DNA of 64,000 nt from Collibacillus ludicampi (lineage in GTDB: Bacteria; Bacillota; Bacilli; Tumebacillales; BOQE01). Location: assembly GCF_023705585.1 (NCBI RefSeq), contig NZ_BOQE01000001.1, positions 2,047,001 to 2,111,000 on the forward strand, read 5' to 3'. Both the position numbers and the translations under genes were made by a program. This document shows positions 33,971 through 42,517 of this stretch, piece by piece; positions within the stretch are counted from its first letter, which is position 1; each line of letters opens with the position of its first letter. The notes under the pieces were generated by a model. It saw only the letters and a list, made by a program, of their open reading frames with translations. It was not told the origin of the DNA and did not search any database.

Positions 33971-35041
33971 ATGAATAACAAAAGTCAAGGGGAGAAAGTA
34001 TCTGTCTATTTTCGCGCGGACGCGTCATTCAAAATCGGTACGGGACATGTGCAACGATGTATCGCTCTGGCTCAAGCCCTTCACGAGTACGGCGTGAAAT
34101 GCCAGTTTATCACCCGCCAGGATCCCAGTGAATTATCATCTCAGTTAATAAAATCATTATTTACCTGTAATATTCTCCAACCCCATCTTACAAAAGAAGA
34201 GGAAATATTTTCTGTGTGCCAAATCATCCAAAACCCTTCATCTACCATCCTCGTTTTAGACTCCTACGACATTGACACCTATGACCTGCGGCAACTAAAA
34301 AAAATCGGTGTTCCTTTGGTCCTCATTGACGATTTTGCTCAGTTACCCTTTTATGATTGTGATCTGATTATCAATCAAAATCTGTTTGCGGAAACTTTGA
34401 ATTATGCGACGAATGAAAATACAAAAGTTTTACGGGGACCGCGTTTTGCTTTGTTGCGTCGTGAATTTTATGAACAGCGTCAAACACTGAAACGTACGCA
34501 TCCATTTCGCGCGAAACGGATCCTTGTGACCATGGGGGGATCGGATCCGGCACAGGGAACATTGAAGGTCTTAAAGGCGATCCATGATCTAGATGAACAT
34601 ATAAAAAATCGATTGGAGATTACAGTTGTGTTAGGCAAAGCGTTTACAGATCATGTGAAGATAGAGGCTGAAGCGAGACAGTTGAGAAATGTCGCGTTGA
34701 TTCATCACAGTCAGCAAATGTCTGTATTGATGGCCAATACGGATCTTTCCATTAGCGCTGGGGGAAGTACGGTTTATGAATTGGCCGCACTTGGGGTTCC
34801 CAGCCTGATCGTGTCGATTGCTGGCAATCAAATAGCCGTGGGGGAAGCATTACAACACAAGAAAGCTTCTGTTTACCTTGGGCGTATTGAACAGGTTTCT
34901 ATTGAAGAAATACGACAGAAGATTCAGTGGTTGCTTTTAGACCGATTCGTGCGAAAACAATTGAGCCGGCAATCCTTTAAACTGGTAGATGCCCGGGGAG
35001 CGGACCGGGTAGCCCGTATAATTCTTGAGGAGTTGATCTGA
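33971..35041 (+). CDS. pseG: PseG-like UDP-sugar hydrolase
   Basis: 356 residues. The start FRADASFKIGTGHVQRCIAL (about 13-32) carries the G-x-G-H-x-x-R-C motif whose histidine is catalytic in PseG. The C-terminal UDP-binding half has RILVTMGGSDPAQGTLKVLK and DLSISAGGSTVYELAALGVP, a MurG-like glycosyltransferase-B signature. PseG removes UDP from the diacetamido-trideoxy sugar before condensation. Closely spaced in the operon (23 bases after pseF, 2 bases before pseI). Confidence 0.93.
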   Translation: MNNKSQGEKVSVYFRADASFKIGTGHVQRCIALAQALHEYGVKCQFITRQDPSELSSQLIKSLFTCNILQPHLTKEEEIFSVCQIIQNPSSTILVLDSYDIDTYDLRQLKKIGVPLVLIDDFAQLPFYDCDLIINQNLFAETLNYATNENTKVLRGPRFALLRREFYEQRQTLKRTHPFRAKRILVTMGGSDPAQGTLKVLKAIHDLDEHIKNRLEITVVLGKAFTDHVKIEAEARQLRNVALIHHSQQMSVLMANTDLSISAGGSTVYELAALGVPSLIVSIAGNQIAVGEALQHKKASVYLGRIEQVSIEEIRQKIQWLLLDRFVRKQLSRQSFKLVDARGADRVARIILEELI

Positions 35042-35043
35042 AG

Positions 35044-36099
35044 GTGAATGGGATTGACAGGAGAGAAAAACGGATTCGTATAGGAAAATGGCTGATCGGA
35101 GAAGAGGAACCTTGTTTCATCATCGCAGAAGCAGGGGCAAATCATAATCGGGATCTGGGAATGGCGAAGGCATTGATTGACGTGGCAGCTGAAGCTGGAT
35201 GCAACGCTGTCAAATTTCAAACCTACTCAGCAAATACCCTCTATTCCCGCAAAACCCCTCATTTTACTTATCTGGGTAATCAAAATGTATATGAACTCAT
35301 TCGACAATGTGAACTGCCGAGAGCGTGGCAGCGAGAACTTTATGAGTATGCACAAACACGTTCCATTCTTTTCCTATCTTCTCCTTTTGATATACGAGCA
35401 ATCGATGAACTGTATGAAATAGGTATAGAGGCCTTTAAAATTGCCTCCTTTGAACTGGTGGATACGACTCTCATCCAACATGCGGCAAGCAAAGGAAAAC
35501 CGTTGATTCTCTCGACGGGGATGGCCAACCTCGGGGAAATCGAAGAAGCCATTCAGATAGCCGTGAATACGGGGAATGATCAAATTATCTTGCTTCATTG
35601 TAACTCCTTGTATCCCACACTTCCAGAGAACGTGAATCTACGAGCGATGATCACGATGAAGCATGCTTTTCCCTATCCCGTTGGTTTTTCCGACCACACC
35701 ATAGGTACCACCATTCCCATAGCGGCTGTTGCCATGGGTGCTCATGTTATTGAAAAACACTTTACGCTCAGCCGAAACTTATCTGGACCCGATCACGGAC
35801 CCTTTGCCCTTGAACCTGAAGAATTAAAAATGATGGTTCATCAAATTCGTAATGTAGAAAAATCTTTCGGCGATGGAATCAAAAGGCGATCCATAGCGGA
35901 AGAGGAGATGGTACAAAAAGGAAGACGGAGTGTGATCGCCGCGAGAGACATTCCTCAAGGTACGAAGATTACGCGGGATATGATTATGATTAAACGACCC
36001 GGTACCGGGATTTCTCCTAAATATGTGGACCTGATTGTCGGCAGAGAAGCAAAGCAACATATTCAAGAGGATGATCCGATTACGTGGGACATGATTTAG
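35044..36099 (+). CDS. pseI: PseI-like pseudaminic acid synthase (NeuB family)
   Basis: 351 residues, GTG start. The TIM-barrel part has FIIAEAGANHNRDLGMAKAL (about 24-43), NAVKFQTYSANTLYS, then KIASFELVDTTLIQ, LSTGMANLGEIEEAI and GFSDHTIGTTIPIAAVAMGA. EKHFTLSRNLSGPDH carries active-site histidine and arginine. The C-terminal SAF (antifreeze-like) domain begins near RRSVIAARDIPQGTKIT. The enzyme condenses phosphoenolpyruvate with the 6-deoxy diacetamido sugar. Paralogues make legionaminic or sialic acid; neighbours favour pseudaminic acid. Confidence 0.93.
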   Translation: MNGIDRREKRIRIGKWLIGEEEPCFIIAEAGANHNRDLGMAKALIDVAAEAGCNAVKFQTYSANTLYSRKTPHFTYLGNQNVYELIRQCELPRAWQRELYEYAQTRSILFLSSPFDIRAIDELYEIGIEAFKIASFELVDTTLIQHAASKGKPLILSTGMANLGEIEEAIQIAVNTGNDQIILLHCNSLYPTLPENVNLRAMITMKHAFPYPVGFSDHTIGTTIPIAAVAMGAHVIEKHFTLSRNLSGPDHGPFALEPEELKMMVHQIRNVEKSFGDGIKRRSIAEEEMVQKGRRSVIAARDIPQGTKITRDMIMIKRPGTGISPKYVDLIVGREAKQHIQEDDPITWDMI

Positions 36100-36111
36100 T
36101 GAGGTGTCTTC

Positions 36112-36564
36112 ATGTTCGTCTGTCGTGAAGCAGAGTGGAAGGATTGTAACATGATTTTGGATTGGAGGAACGATCCGGTTACACGCATCAACTCATTGGA
36201 TAGTCGTGAAATTTCTCAAGAAGAACATGAAGCCTGGTTTCGCCGTAGTTTATCGCTGCCGGATCGTATACTTTTTATCATTGAAAAAGATCATGTTGCG
36301 ATAGGCGTTTTACGTTTCGATCAAATTGACGAAAAACGAATGGAGGTAAGTATTCATCTGGCACCAGAAGCGAGAAACCGCGGATATGGACAAAACATCC
36401 TAAAAATGAGCTGTGAACTTGCAAGAACATGTCGCCCGCAGATACAAACACTGGTGGCAAAGATAAAAAAAGAAAACCTTCTATCCATAAAAAGCTTCAC
36501 GAAGGCCGGTTTTCGGATAGAAAATGAAGGAGGAAATCTCGTGTATATGTTTCTTGACATGTAA
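36112..36564 (+). CDS. pseH: PseH-like GNAT N-acetyltransferase
   Basis: 150 residues, 12 bases after pseI. REAEWKDCNMILDWRNDPVT is the normal PseH/SpsD opening; HEAWFRRSL, RMEVSIHLAPEARNRGYGQN (acetyl-CoA loop, about 77-96) and IKSFTKAGFRIENEG follow. PseH acetylates the 4-amino group of the PseC product. As last gene of the cluster it completes the set PseB-C-H-G-I-F within this window. Confidence 0.88.
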   Translation: MFVCREAEWKDCNMILDWRNDPVTRINSLDSREISQEEHEAWFRRSLSLPDRILFIIEKDHVAIGVLRFDQIDEKRMEVSIHLAPEARNRGYGQNILKMSCELARTCRPQIQTLVAKIKKENLLSIKSFTKAGFRIENEGGNLVYMFLDM

Positions 36565-36667
36565 AAACGTGAGAATTTACTTAGTTATCCCTAAAAAATA
36601 CAGGAATAAATGAGGGTGTCCCTGAGTTCAAGATGTTCATTACAAGACCCCTGAACCCATATGTTCA

Positions 36668-36721
36668 AGGCTTCAGCGTGTAGACAAAGTACCGAAGGTA
36701 CAAGGTCTACACGTTGAGCGG
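36668..36721 (+). terminator. Large hairpin after the pse operon
   Basis: GCTTCAGCGTGTAGAC..GTACC pairs with GGTAC..GTCTACACGTTGAGC around GAA, a stem of about 20 pairs. No T tract follows directly. It may be the operon terminator or the end of an old insertion sequence. Confidence 0.5.
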
Positions 36722-36795
36722 TCTGGAAAAAAGCGGCCTTTTATTTTGGCAAACCCTTCAAACGTTCCGGAAGTGTTTTATATATCGTTTTTTAT

Positions 36796-38083
36796 TTACG
36801 AGATGTGTCGAACAATCGGTTCCTTGCTCCCTCGAATTTGAATGACAAAGCCGGATGCCAATACACAGAGTATACCTGCAACGATAAATATGAATGTGTA
36901 GGTTCCGAGAAACGAGTGCATAACACCACCTCCGAAAGCCGCAGTTGCAGCTCCCAGTTGGTGAGAAGCCCAAACCCAACCAAATACGATCCCGCTATGT
37001 TTTCCGAATGAGCGGTCACACAAACGTACGGTTGGTGGTACTGTTGCCACCCAATCCAAACCGTAAAACACAACGAAAAGAGTCAAACCCAAAAACGTGG
37101 AATCCAAAGCATAAGGCAGGAACACTAGAGAAAGTCCTCGCAATCCATAGTACCAAAATAAGAGCCATCGACTGTCCCAGCGATCCGAAAGCCAACCGGA
37201 TACTGTGGTTCCAATGATGTCAAAAACCCCCATAACAGCCAACATACTCGCTGCCGTTACTTCTGGGATGCCATGCTCCACACATGCAGGGATTAAGTGG
37301 GTACCAATTAAACCATTGGTAGATAAACCACATATAAAGAAACTTCCTGAAAGAAGCCAAAAATGTTTCGAACGAATCCCTACTTGGAGACCTTTTATCG
37401 CTGAAATGAATGGGTTTTCGATCGAATTCTTCATGGGCTCAATCGGTTCTGTCGCTCCATATGGCAGCATTCCCACATCGCAAGGTCTTTCACGCATGAA
37501 AAAAACAATGAACAAAATGACAATGAGGGACGCGATTGAGGTCACCCACACAGTCATTTGCCAATTGATATCGGTCGCTAATTTAGCGAGCAACGGTAAA
37601 AAAACAAGTTGACCCGTTGCCCCACTTGCCGTAAGGATTCCAATGACTAACCCTTTCCGTTTTTTAAACCACCGATTTGTGACAACGGCTCCCAGAACGG
37701 AAGAGGTGAATCCTGTTCCAATTCCGACCACCAATCCCCACAACAGAATGAATTGCCATGGAGATTGCATCCATGCGGAGAGTCCAGTGCCCATCATTAA
37801 CATCAACAAAGCGACAATCATGATTCGTTTGGATTCCAAACCTCTCCATTAGGGCTGCTGCAAATGGTCCACATAGTCCGTATAAAGCCAAATTGATGGC
37901 AATCGGGAATGTGGTAATCGTTCGGTCCCATCCAAAATGCATTTCCAAGGGCATGATAAGCACTCCGGGTGTCGAACGAATGCCCGCCGAAACCAAAAGT
38001 GTCAAAAACGTGATTCCCGCAATAATCCATCCATAATGAATCGTTCTCTTGGCAGACGTTTTCGTCCATTCGTGGTCAACCAT
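36796..38083 (-). pseudogene. MFS transporter split by one frameshift
   Basis: The N-terminal frame runs MVDHEWTKTSAKRTIHYGWI to about 37845 (first three helices, GPFAAALMERFG), then the frame changes and the rest (from about 37839) continues MIVALLMLMMGTGLSAWMQS to 36796 with nine more helices. Joined, they make a normal 12-helix major facilitator of about 428 residues, of the oxalate/formate-antiporter-like type. One missing or extra base near 37840 separates the halves. Its promoter region is duplicated 1.1 kb upstream. Confidence 0.85.
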
Positions 38084-38181
38084 TGCAATGACTCCCTCCT
38101 TGACAATATATTACATAAAGACGTGATATTTGTAAAAATGAAACATTTGAACAATTGATTCAATTTTATTGAAGTGTAAGG
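38059..38181. repeat. Direct repeat copy 1 (MFS start and promoter region)
   Basis: 123 bases, starting TTTTCGTCCATTCGTGGTCA, carry the first codons of the MFS gene, its ribosome site and upstream promoter DNA. Copy 2 at 39192-39314 has the same length and roughly 85-90% identity by eye. Confidence 0.9.
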
Positions 38182-38267
38182 TCATTTAGTGAGTTTTGAG
38201 GGTACTGAGCATAGAAAAATAAAATCACGATGGTCTCATGTTCCATAGCTAAACAATGGTTCTCAAA

Positions 38268-38296
38268 GAAAAAACCCAGCCAGTAGAGGCCGGGGC
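38268..38296 (-). terminator. Terminator after the cupin gene
   Basis: On the minus strand CCCGGCC pairs with GGCTGGG around a short loop and is followed by TTTTTT, about 20 bases beyond the cupin stop. Confidence 0.75.
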
Positions 38297-38314
38297 TCGA
38301 ACCTATTTCACAAC

Positions 38315-38713
38315 CTACCACTCAACTGTTTTGTCTGTAATAATTCCGTCTGTTTTTGTATACGCAGTGAGTGACCCTTCTTTTGCCTGGATACATATGT
38401 AGTAAAGATCCTCAGAAGAATTATTCCGGATAGCGCGTACTCCATCTGGGGCAACACGGATTGAAGTTCCTTCACGAACATCGATAATTTTACCGTCAAC
38501 CTGTAACTGTCCGGATCCTTTGACAATAATAAAGAGTTCTTCATTTTGTTTGTGTTTATGTCGGAAATGAGAACCTTCTCCTGGTGGCAATCTATTAAGA
38601 GACACTTCCATTCCAGTCAATTGCAGAGTGTCTTTTAGAAACACCTTCTGCATATTTGCCCAATCTACCTGTATACTCGTAAAGTTTTGTCCTTTCGACA
38701 TTTGTCCATTCAT
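38315..38713 (-). CDS. Single-domain cupin protein
   Basis: 132 residues from the ATG at 38713 (AGTGAGGT nine bases upstream). Cupin motif 1 is GEGSHFRHKHKQNEELFIIV (three His plus Glu as metal ligands, about 45-64) followed by GSGQLQVDG; motif 2 is RVAPDGVRAIRNNS. The metal-binding fold suggests an isomerase, dioxygenase or sugar-modifying enzyme; the substrate is unknown. It lies within the segment bounded by the 123-bp direct repeats. Confidence 0.8.
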   Translation of the reverse strand: MNGQMSKGQNFTSIQVDWANMQKVFLKDTLQLTGMEVSLNRLPPGEGSHFRHKHKQNEELFIIVKGSGQLQVDGKIIDVREGTSIRVAPDGVRAIRNNSSEDLYYICIQAKEGSLTAYTKTDGIITDKTVEW

Positions 38714-38802
38714 GATAATCATACCTCACTTATTTTGATTTTTTCTAAAATATATAATCGCATCATAATTTCAACCACCCCTACATGGTTCAAAGAAATG
38801 CA

Positions 38803-39189
38803 TCAGTTTTGCTTTGGAAGAATTGCTACCGTACATCTTGATGCACAAATCAATTTTTCATTTTCATCTGTTATCTTGATTTCCCAGATCATTGTCGATT
38901 TTCCTTAATGAATAGGAATTCCTATGGCTGTAACCATGCCATCCTTTTTCCCACGAATATGGTTAGCATTGATTTTAAGTCCTACCACATATTCTTTTTC
39001 CATATCTATGAGATTCCACGTTCCCACACTTGCAACGGTTTCCGCTAACACCACAGATGCTCCACCGTGTAGCATACCAAATGGTTGCCGAGTAGCATCA
39101 TGAACCGGCATTGTCGCTACCACTTCATCTTAGGATACCTTAATAACATCAATTCCAAGAACTTCTAAAATGGTATTCTTTGTGCTCAT
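38803..39189 (-). pseudogene. PaaI-type hotdog thioesterase with two in-frame stops
   Basis: From the ATG at 39189 the frame reads MSTKNTILEVLGIDVIKVS, TAA, DEVVATMPVHDATRQPFGML, HGGASVVLAETVASVGTWNL and on to TAIGIPIH, TAA, GKSTMIWEIKITDENEKLIC and ends at 38803. The HGG and the Glu in LAET are the usual thioesterase signature. Both lesions are TAA codons in an otherwise intact frame, so decay is recent. Confidence 0.8.
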
Positions 39190-39191
39190 TC

Positions 39192-39314
39192 TTTTCGTCC
39201 ATTCGTGATCAACCATTGCAAATACTCCCTCCTTGACAATATAATACGTAAAGGCGTTTTATTTGTAAAAACGAAATATATGAACAATTGATTCAAATTT
39301 ATTGAAGTGTAGGG
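39192..39314. repeat. Direct repeat copy 2
   Basis: Same 123-base segment as 38059-38181, including codons corresponding to MVDHEW, the GGAGGGAG-type site and the promoter region, now directly upstream of lysR. The repeats bracket the cupin gene and thioesterase pseudogene. Confidence 0.9.
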
Positions 39315-39320
39315 ATGTGC

Positions 39321-40205
39321 ATGGATATTCGAGCGTTAAAAACCTTCCAAACTGTTGTTAGACTGGGGAGTTTTCAACGGGCTGCCGAGGACCTCCAATA
39401 TGCGCAGTCAACAGTTACGATGCAAATACAAAAGCTCGAATCTGAACTAGGGGTCCAACTGTTTGAAAGAGGTAAAAAGATACGTCTGACTGAAGCTGGA
39501 CGTATCCTGAATCGGCAAGTGACATATATTCTGAACGATATTGAGCAATTGCGTCAAACCATGGCGGATATACAGTCTGGGGAAACAGGAAACATTCGCA
39601 TCGGATGTATGGAACCTACGGCAAGTCTCCGTCTTCCCGACATACTTGCTCAATATTGTAAGGCACGCCCCAAAGTACAGGTGACACTAGAAATCGGCAA
39701 TACAGTCACGATCACAGAACGAGTATATTCCGGGGATCTTGATATCGGGATCTGTACAGCACCCGACACAGACTTCGGACTCAATTTTGAACCGTTATTT
39801 GTCGAAGAACTTGCTTTGCTCGTACCTATTACACATCCATTGGCAAAAAAAGAGGAAATGATTGCGGAAGATTTAAGAGGAGAGCGGCTGGTGCTCACCG
39901 GGAGAAATTGTGCTTATCGAAGAAAACTCGAACATCTGTTATTGGAGAAAGGAAACAGCGTATATCCGATCATACAGACAAGTAGCATAGAATCAATAAA
40001 ACGATTGGTGCAAGTAGGTTGCGGGATTGGAATCATCCCTCGCGTGTCCGTTAGTTCTCCTCCCTCGGGAACTGTTTTGAAATCGGTGCAAGATTTGGAA
40101 CTGGATGTAACCATCGGAATTTTGCACCGATTCGATGAATATGTAAGTCCTGCAATGGAGAGCATGATTCACGCTTTGCGTGTTTCACTAAAAGTTTCAC
40201 AATAG
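39321..40205 (+). CDS. LysR-family transcriptional regulator
   Basis: 294 residues from the ATG at 39321 (ATG at 39315 sits too close to the weak AGGG site). The N-terminal helix-turn-helix is LGSFQRAAEDLQYAQSTVTM (about 16-35) followed by QIQKLESELGVQLFERGKKI. The C-terminal effector domain has NIRIGCMEPTA, LDIGICTAP and VGCGIGIIPR. It was probably divergent from the MFS gene before the intervening segment was inserted, so that transporter is its likely target. Effector unknown. Confidence 0.9.
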   Translation: MDIRALKTFQTVVRLGSFQRAAEDLQYAQSTVTMQIQKLESELGVQLFERGKKIRLTEAGRILNRQVTYILNDIEQLRQTMADIQSGETGNIRIGCMEPTASLRLPDILAQYCKARPKVQVTLEIGNTVTITERVYSGDLDIGICTAPDTDFGLNFEPLFVEELALLVPITHPLAKKEEMIAEDLRGERLVLTGRNCAYRRKLEHLLLEKGNSVYPIIQTSSIESIKRLVQVGCGIGIIPRVSVSSPPSGTVLKSVQDLELDVTIGILHRFDEYVSPAMESMIHALRVSLKVSQ

Positions 40206-40237
40206 ATGCGGCGAATATTAAGTTACACCTACCTTAC

Positions 40238-40690
40238 CTTGAAAATGTGTAGTTTGGTGGGCGGATGCTTTTGTTCACGCTCCGTGGAGGTCGTCTCAAG
40301 TGGGTATATGCTTTGCGCTCATGCTCCGTGAAGGGTCGTCTCGCATGGAATTATAATCATATGTTGCGAGACGACCTTCAAAGTCGCTGTCTCACGCAAA
40401 GCATTACGCCCACCTAAAGACACTTTTCATCCACTGATGGCGCCGCTTGCGGTATGGAGGGCTATCTTGAAAACTAGTGCTTGGGTGGGTGTATCGCTTT
40501 GCGCTTGGGTTCGATGAAGGTCGTCCCGCTGGGATTCTTTACAGAGGTTGCGGAACGACCTTCAACTCACCTCTTCGCTGCAAAGCGATACAACCCACCC
40601 AAAAGATACTCCATTGCATTAGGAAGCTTAAATCTCTCTTCCCTCACAAGAAACTTTTCATCCACTGATGGTGCCACTTGCGCATGAAGG
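40238..40690. repeat. Nested palindromic repeat block R3
   Basis: A first-type unit (40258-40415, partly nested: left arms GGGCGGATGCTTTTG and GGGTATATGCTTTGCGC, one right arm CGCAAAGCATTACGCCC) is followed by a second-type unit (40483-40600: GGGTGGGTGTATCGC to GCGATACAACCCACCC, core GGTCGTCCCGC/GCGGAACGACC). Each is preceded by CTTGAAAA and followed by TTTTCATCCACTGATGG. Confidence 0.85.
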
Positions 40691-40723
40691 AAGATATGAT
40701 GATGCATCCTCTTCCTGAAAACG

Positions 40724-41221
40724 TCACATCTTCCCCGAAGCTTCGAGAGAATGTTGTAGTTGATATTCTTTGTATGCATAGGTGAAAAGCTTGCGCTCCA
40801 CCCTCCCTTTTTCACCGATCAGTTGGTACCAGCATTCTCCAACATAAAGAGGGTTCGCAATCATCTTCTCCAAAAGATAGGATATATTTTCAGCACATTC
40901 TTTCTCGTTGTCATGCTTGGTTTTGCAGGATAATGCCAGAACAAAATACGATTTGTCTTCTTCTAGCTCGAGAATTTGAAGGTAATAAGAGCCTTTTGCT
41001 TTTTTATTGAATTCTCTCACTACCTTTTCAAGGCTTTTATCAACTTTGATCTGATAGTTTTCTGCTTCTTTCCAACACGTAATACGGGAATCATTGAGCG
41101 AAAGCGTTATGATAAAATGCTTGGCGTAGTCATGGGGATGAAATTCTTCTCCGTGATCGTTTTTATCTTCTAAAGGGATTACGACAAATTCTTTATAGTT
41201 ATCAAAAAAGTTTATGCTCAT
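40724..41221 (-). CDS. Hypothetical cytosolic protein
   Basis: 165 residues from the ATG at 41221, which has AAAGGGAT at the right distance; an in-frame extension upstream runs through palindromic repeat DNA and is unlikely. The sequence starts MSINFFDNYKEFVVIPLEDK and has a charged, mixed alpha/beta look with Lys/Glu-rich helices and no signal or membrane segment. I recognise no family. It is flanked by repeat blocks on both sides and may be an accessory gene. Confidence 0.6.
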   Translation of the reverse strand: MSINFFDNYKEFVVIPLEDKNDHGEEFHPHDYAKHFIITLSLNDSRITCWKEAENYQIKVDKSLEKVVREFNKKAKGSYYLQILELEEDKSYFVLALSCKTKHDNEKECAENISYLLEKMIANPLYVGECWYQLIGEKGRVERKLFTYAYKEYQLQHSLEASGKM

Positions 41222-41398
41222 ATAAATCCCTTTCTGTGATGTTGTTGGAAGTAATGATCTCTCTCTTTTCATCTTGGATTCTATTCCATTCACCCGACTA
41301 CCCCTTAATTTTCTATATTCTCTGAAGAGGCGAATACTCCTTCCTTCATACGTGAGAATATCATGATTCTCGTAGCCTTGCATGAATCCACAAAAAAA

Positions 41399-41520
41399 GG
41401 TTGTCCCGCCCGGGGGATTTCCCCAGGTTGCGTGACGACCCGTCATTTCTCGGCTTTATTTTAATCTGTGGTGTAGAGGACACATGCTTTGCGTTCGTGC
41501 TCCCTGAAGGTAATATTCGC
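41399..41520. repeat. Degenerate fragments of the palindrome family
   Basis: GGTTGTCCCGCCC..GGTTGCGTGACGACC (41399-41442) is a diverged copy of the second-type core. CATGCTTTGCGTTCGTGCTC (about 41483) is a left arm of the first type without a partner. Confidence 0.6.
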
Positions 41521-41527
41521 AAGAGGT

Positions 41528-42124
41528 TTAAGAGTTTGCTTTACGATTGTTTCGTGCGCGTAATAGCCAGATACCGGCAATCATAACGGCGATGGCCGCA
41601 AGCAGAGGGATGAGATATCGATGCAATCGATGTTGTACGTAATGCCATTCATGGCCGACGAAACGGCCGATGAAAAGAAAGAGCATTGCCCAGACAAGGG
41701 ATCCGATCAGCGAATAGAGAATAAATGATTTCAAAGCGGTACGATTGATTCCTGCCAGATAGGGAACGAGGACGCGAACGCCGGCAAGAAAACGTGAGAA
41801 GATAAGAATGGGTATCGTATACTTCTTGAATTTCTCTTCTGCCTGGTCTAATTTTTCATGTGTGATGCGGACATATTTACCGTAGCGTAAAATGAAGGGT
41901 CTGCCAAAATACAGGCCGATGAAATAGGCAACCAAAGAACCGGCAAATGTTCCGGTGAGGGCACTAAGGTAAAGCGGCAGAAATGCAAAAGTACCTTTCG
42001 CCCAGGCAAATCCAGATACGGTCAGAATCGTTTCCGCCGGAAATGGAATTCCAAGGTACTCAAGAAAGAGCGCCCCGAAAATCCCGATATATCCGTATGT
42101 TTCAAGAAGGTGATGGACATTCAT
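41528..42124 (-). CDS. DedA/SNARE-associated family membrane protein
   Basis: 198 residues from the ATG at 42124 (AAAGAGGAA upstream; ATG at 42130 also possible). Conserved DedA segments are FGALFLEYLGIPFPAETILT (about 16-35), YFIGLYFGRPFILRYGKY and FSRFLAGVRVLVPYLAGINR (about 108-127), with four to five membrane helices. DedA proteins act as lipid flippases or in membrane homeostasis. The neighbouring PAP2 phosphatase on the same strand suggests a shared role in undecaprenyl-phosphate or phospholipid recycling. Confidence 0.9.
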   Translation of the reverse strand: MNVHHLLETYGYIGIFGALFLEYLGIPFPAETILTVSGFAWAKGTFAFLPLYLSALTGTFAGSLVAYFIGLYFGRPFILRYGKYVRITHEKLDQAEEKFKKYTIPILIFSRFLAGVRVLVPYLAGINRTALKSFILYSLIGSLVWAMLFLFIGRFVGHEWHYVQHRLHRYLIPLLAAIAVMIAGIWLLRARNNRKANS

Positions 42125-42139
42125 GTTCATTTCCTCTTT

Positions 42140-42510
42140 TCTATTATGAAATTGTGTAGTTTGGAGGGCGTATGCTTTGCATTCGCGCTCCGTGGAGGTC
42201 GTTTCAACGGGTATATGCATTGCGCTCATGCTCCGTGGAGGTCGTCATTGCGGGCATATGCTTGGCGTTCATGCTCCGTGGAGGTCGTTTCAGCGGGTAT
42301 ATGCATTGCGCTTATGCTCCGTGAAGGTCGTCTCGCATGGAATCATAATCAAATGTTGCGAGACGACCTTCAAAGTCGCTATTACGCGCAATGCATATAC
42401 CCTTATTGCGTCCGAAAGGAAGCGAGACGACCTCCAAAGTCGCTGTTTCACGCCAAGCATGACGCCCACCCAAAGAGACTTTTCATCCTCATATGGCGTC
42501 AATTGTGGCC
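42140..42510. repeat. Nested palindromic repeat block R4 (four left arms, two right arms)
   Basis: Left arms of the first type occur four times in a row (GGGCGTATGCTTTGCA, GGGTATATGCATTGCGC, GGGCATATGCTTGGCG, GGGTATATGCATTGCGC), each ending in the GGTCGT core. Only two right arms follow (GCGCAATGCATATACCC about 42385-42402 and CGCCAAGCATGACGCCC about 42451-42468). It separates DedA and PAP2 genes. Confidence 0.85.
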
Positions 42511-42517
42511 TGGGAAA

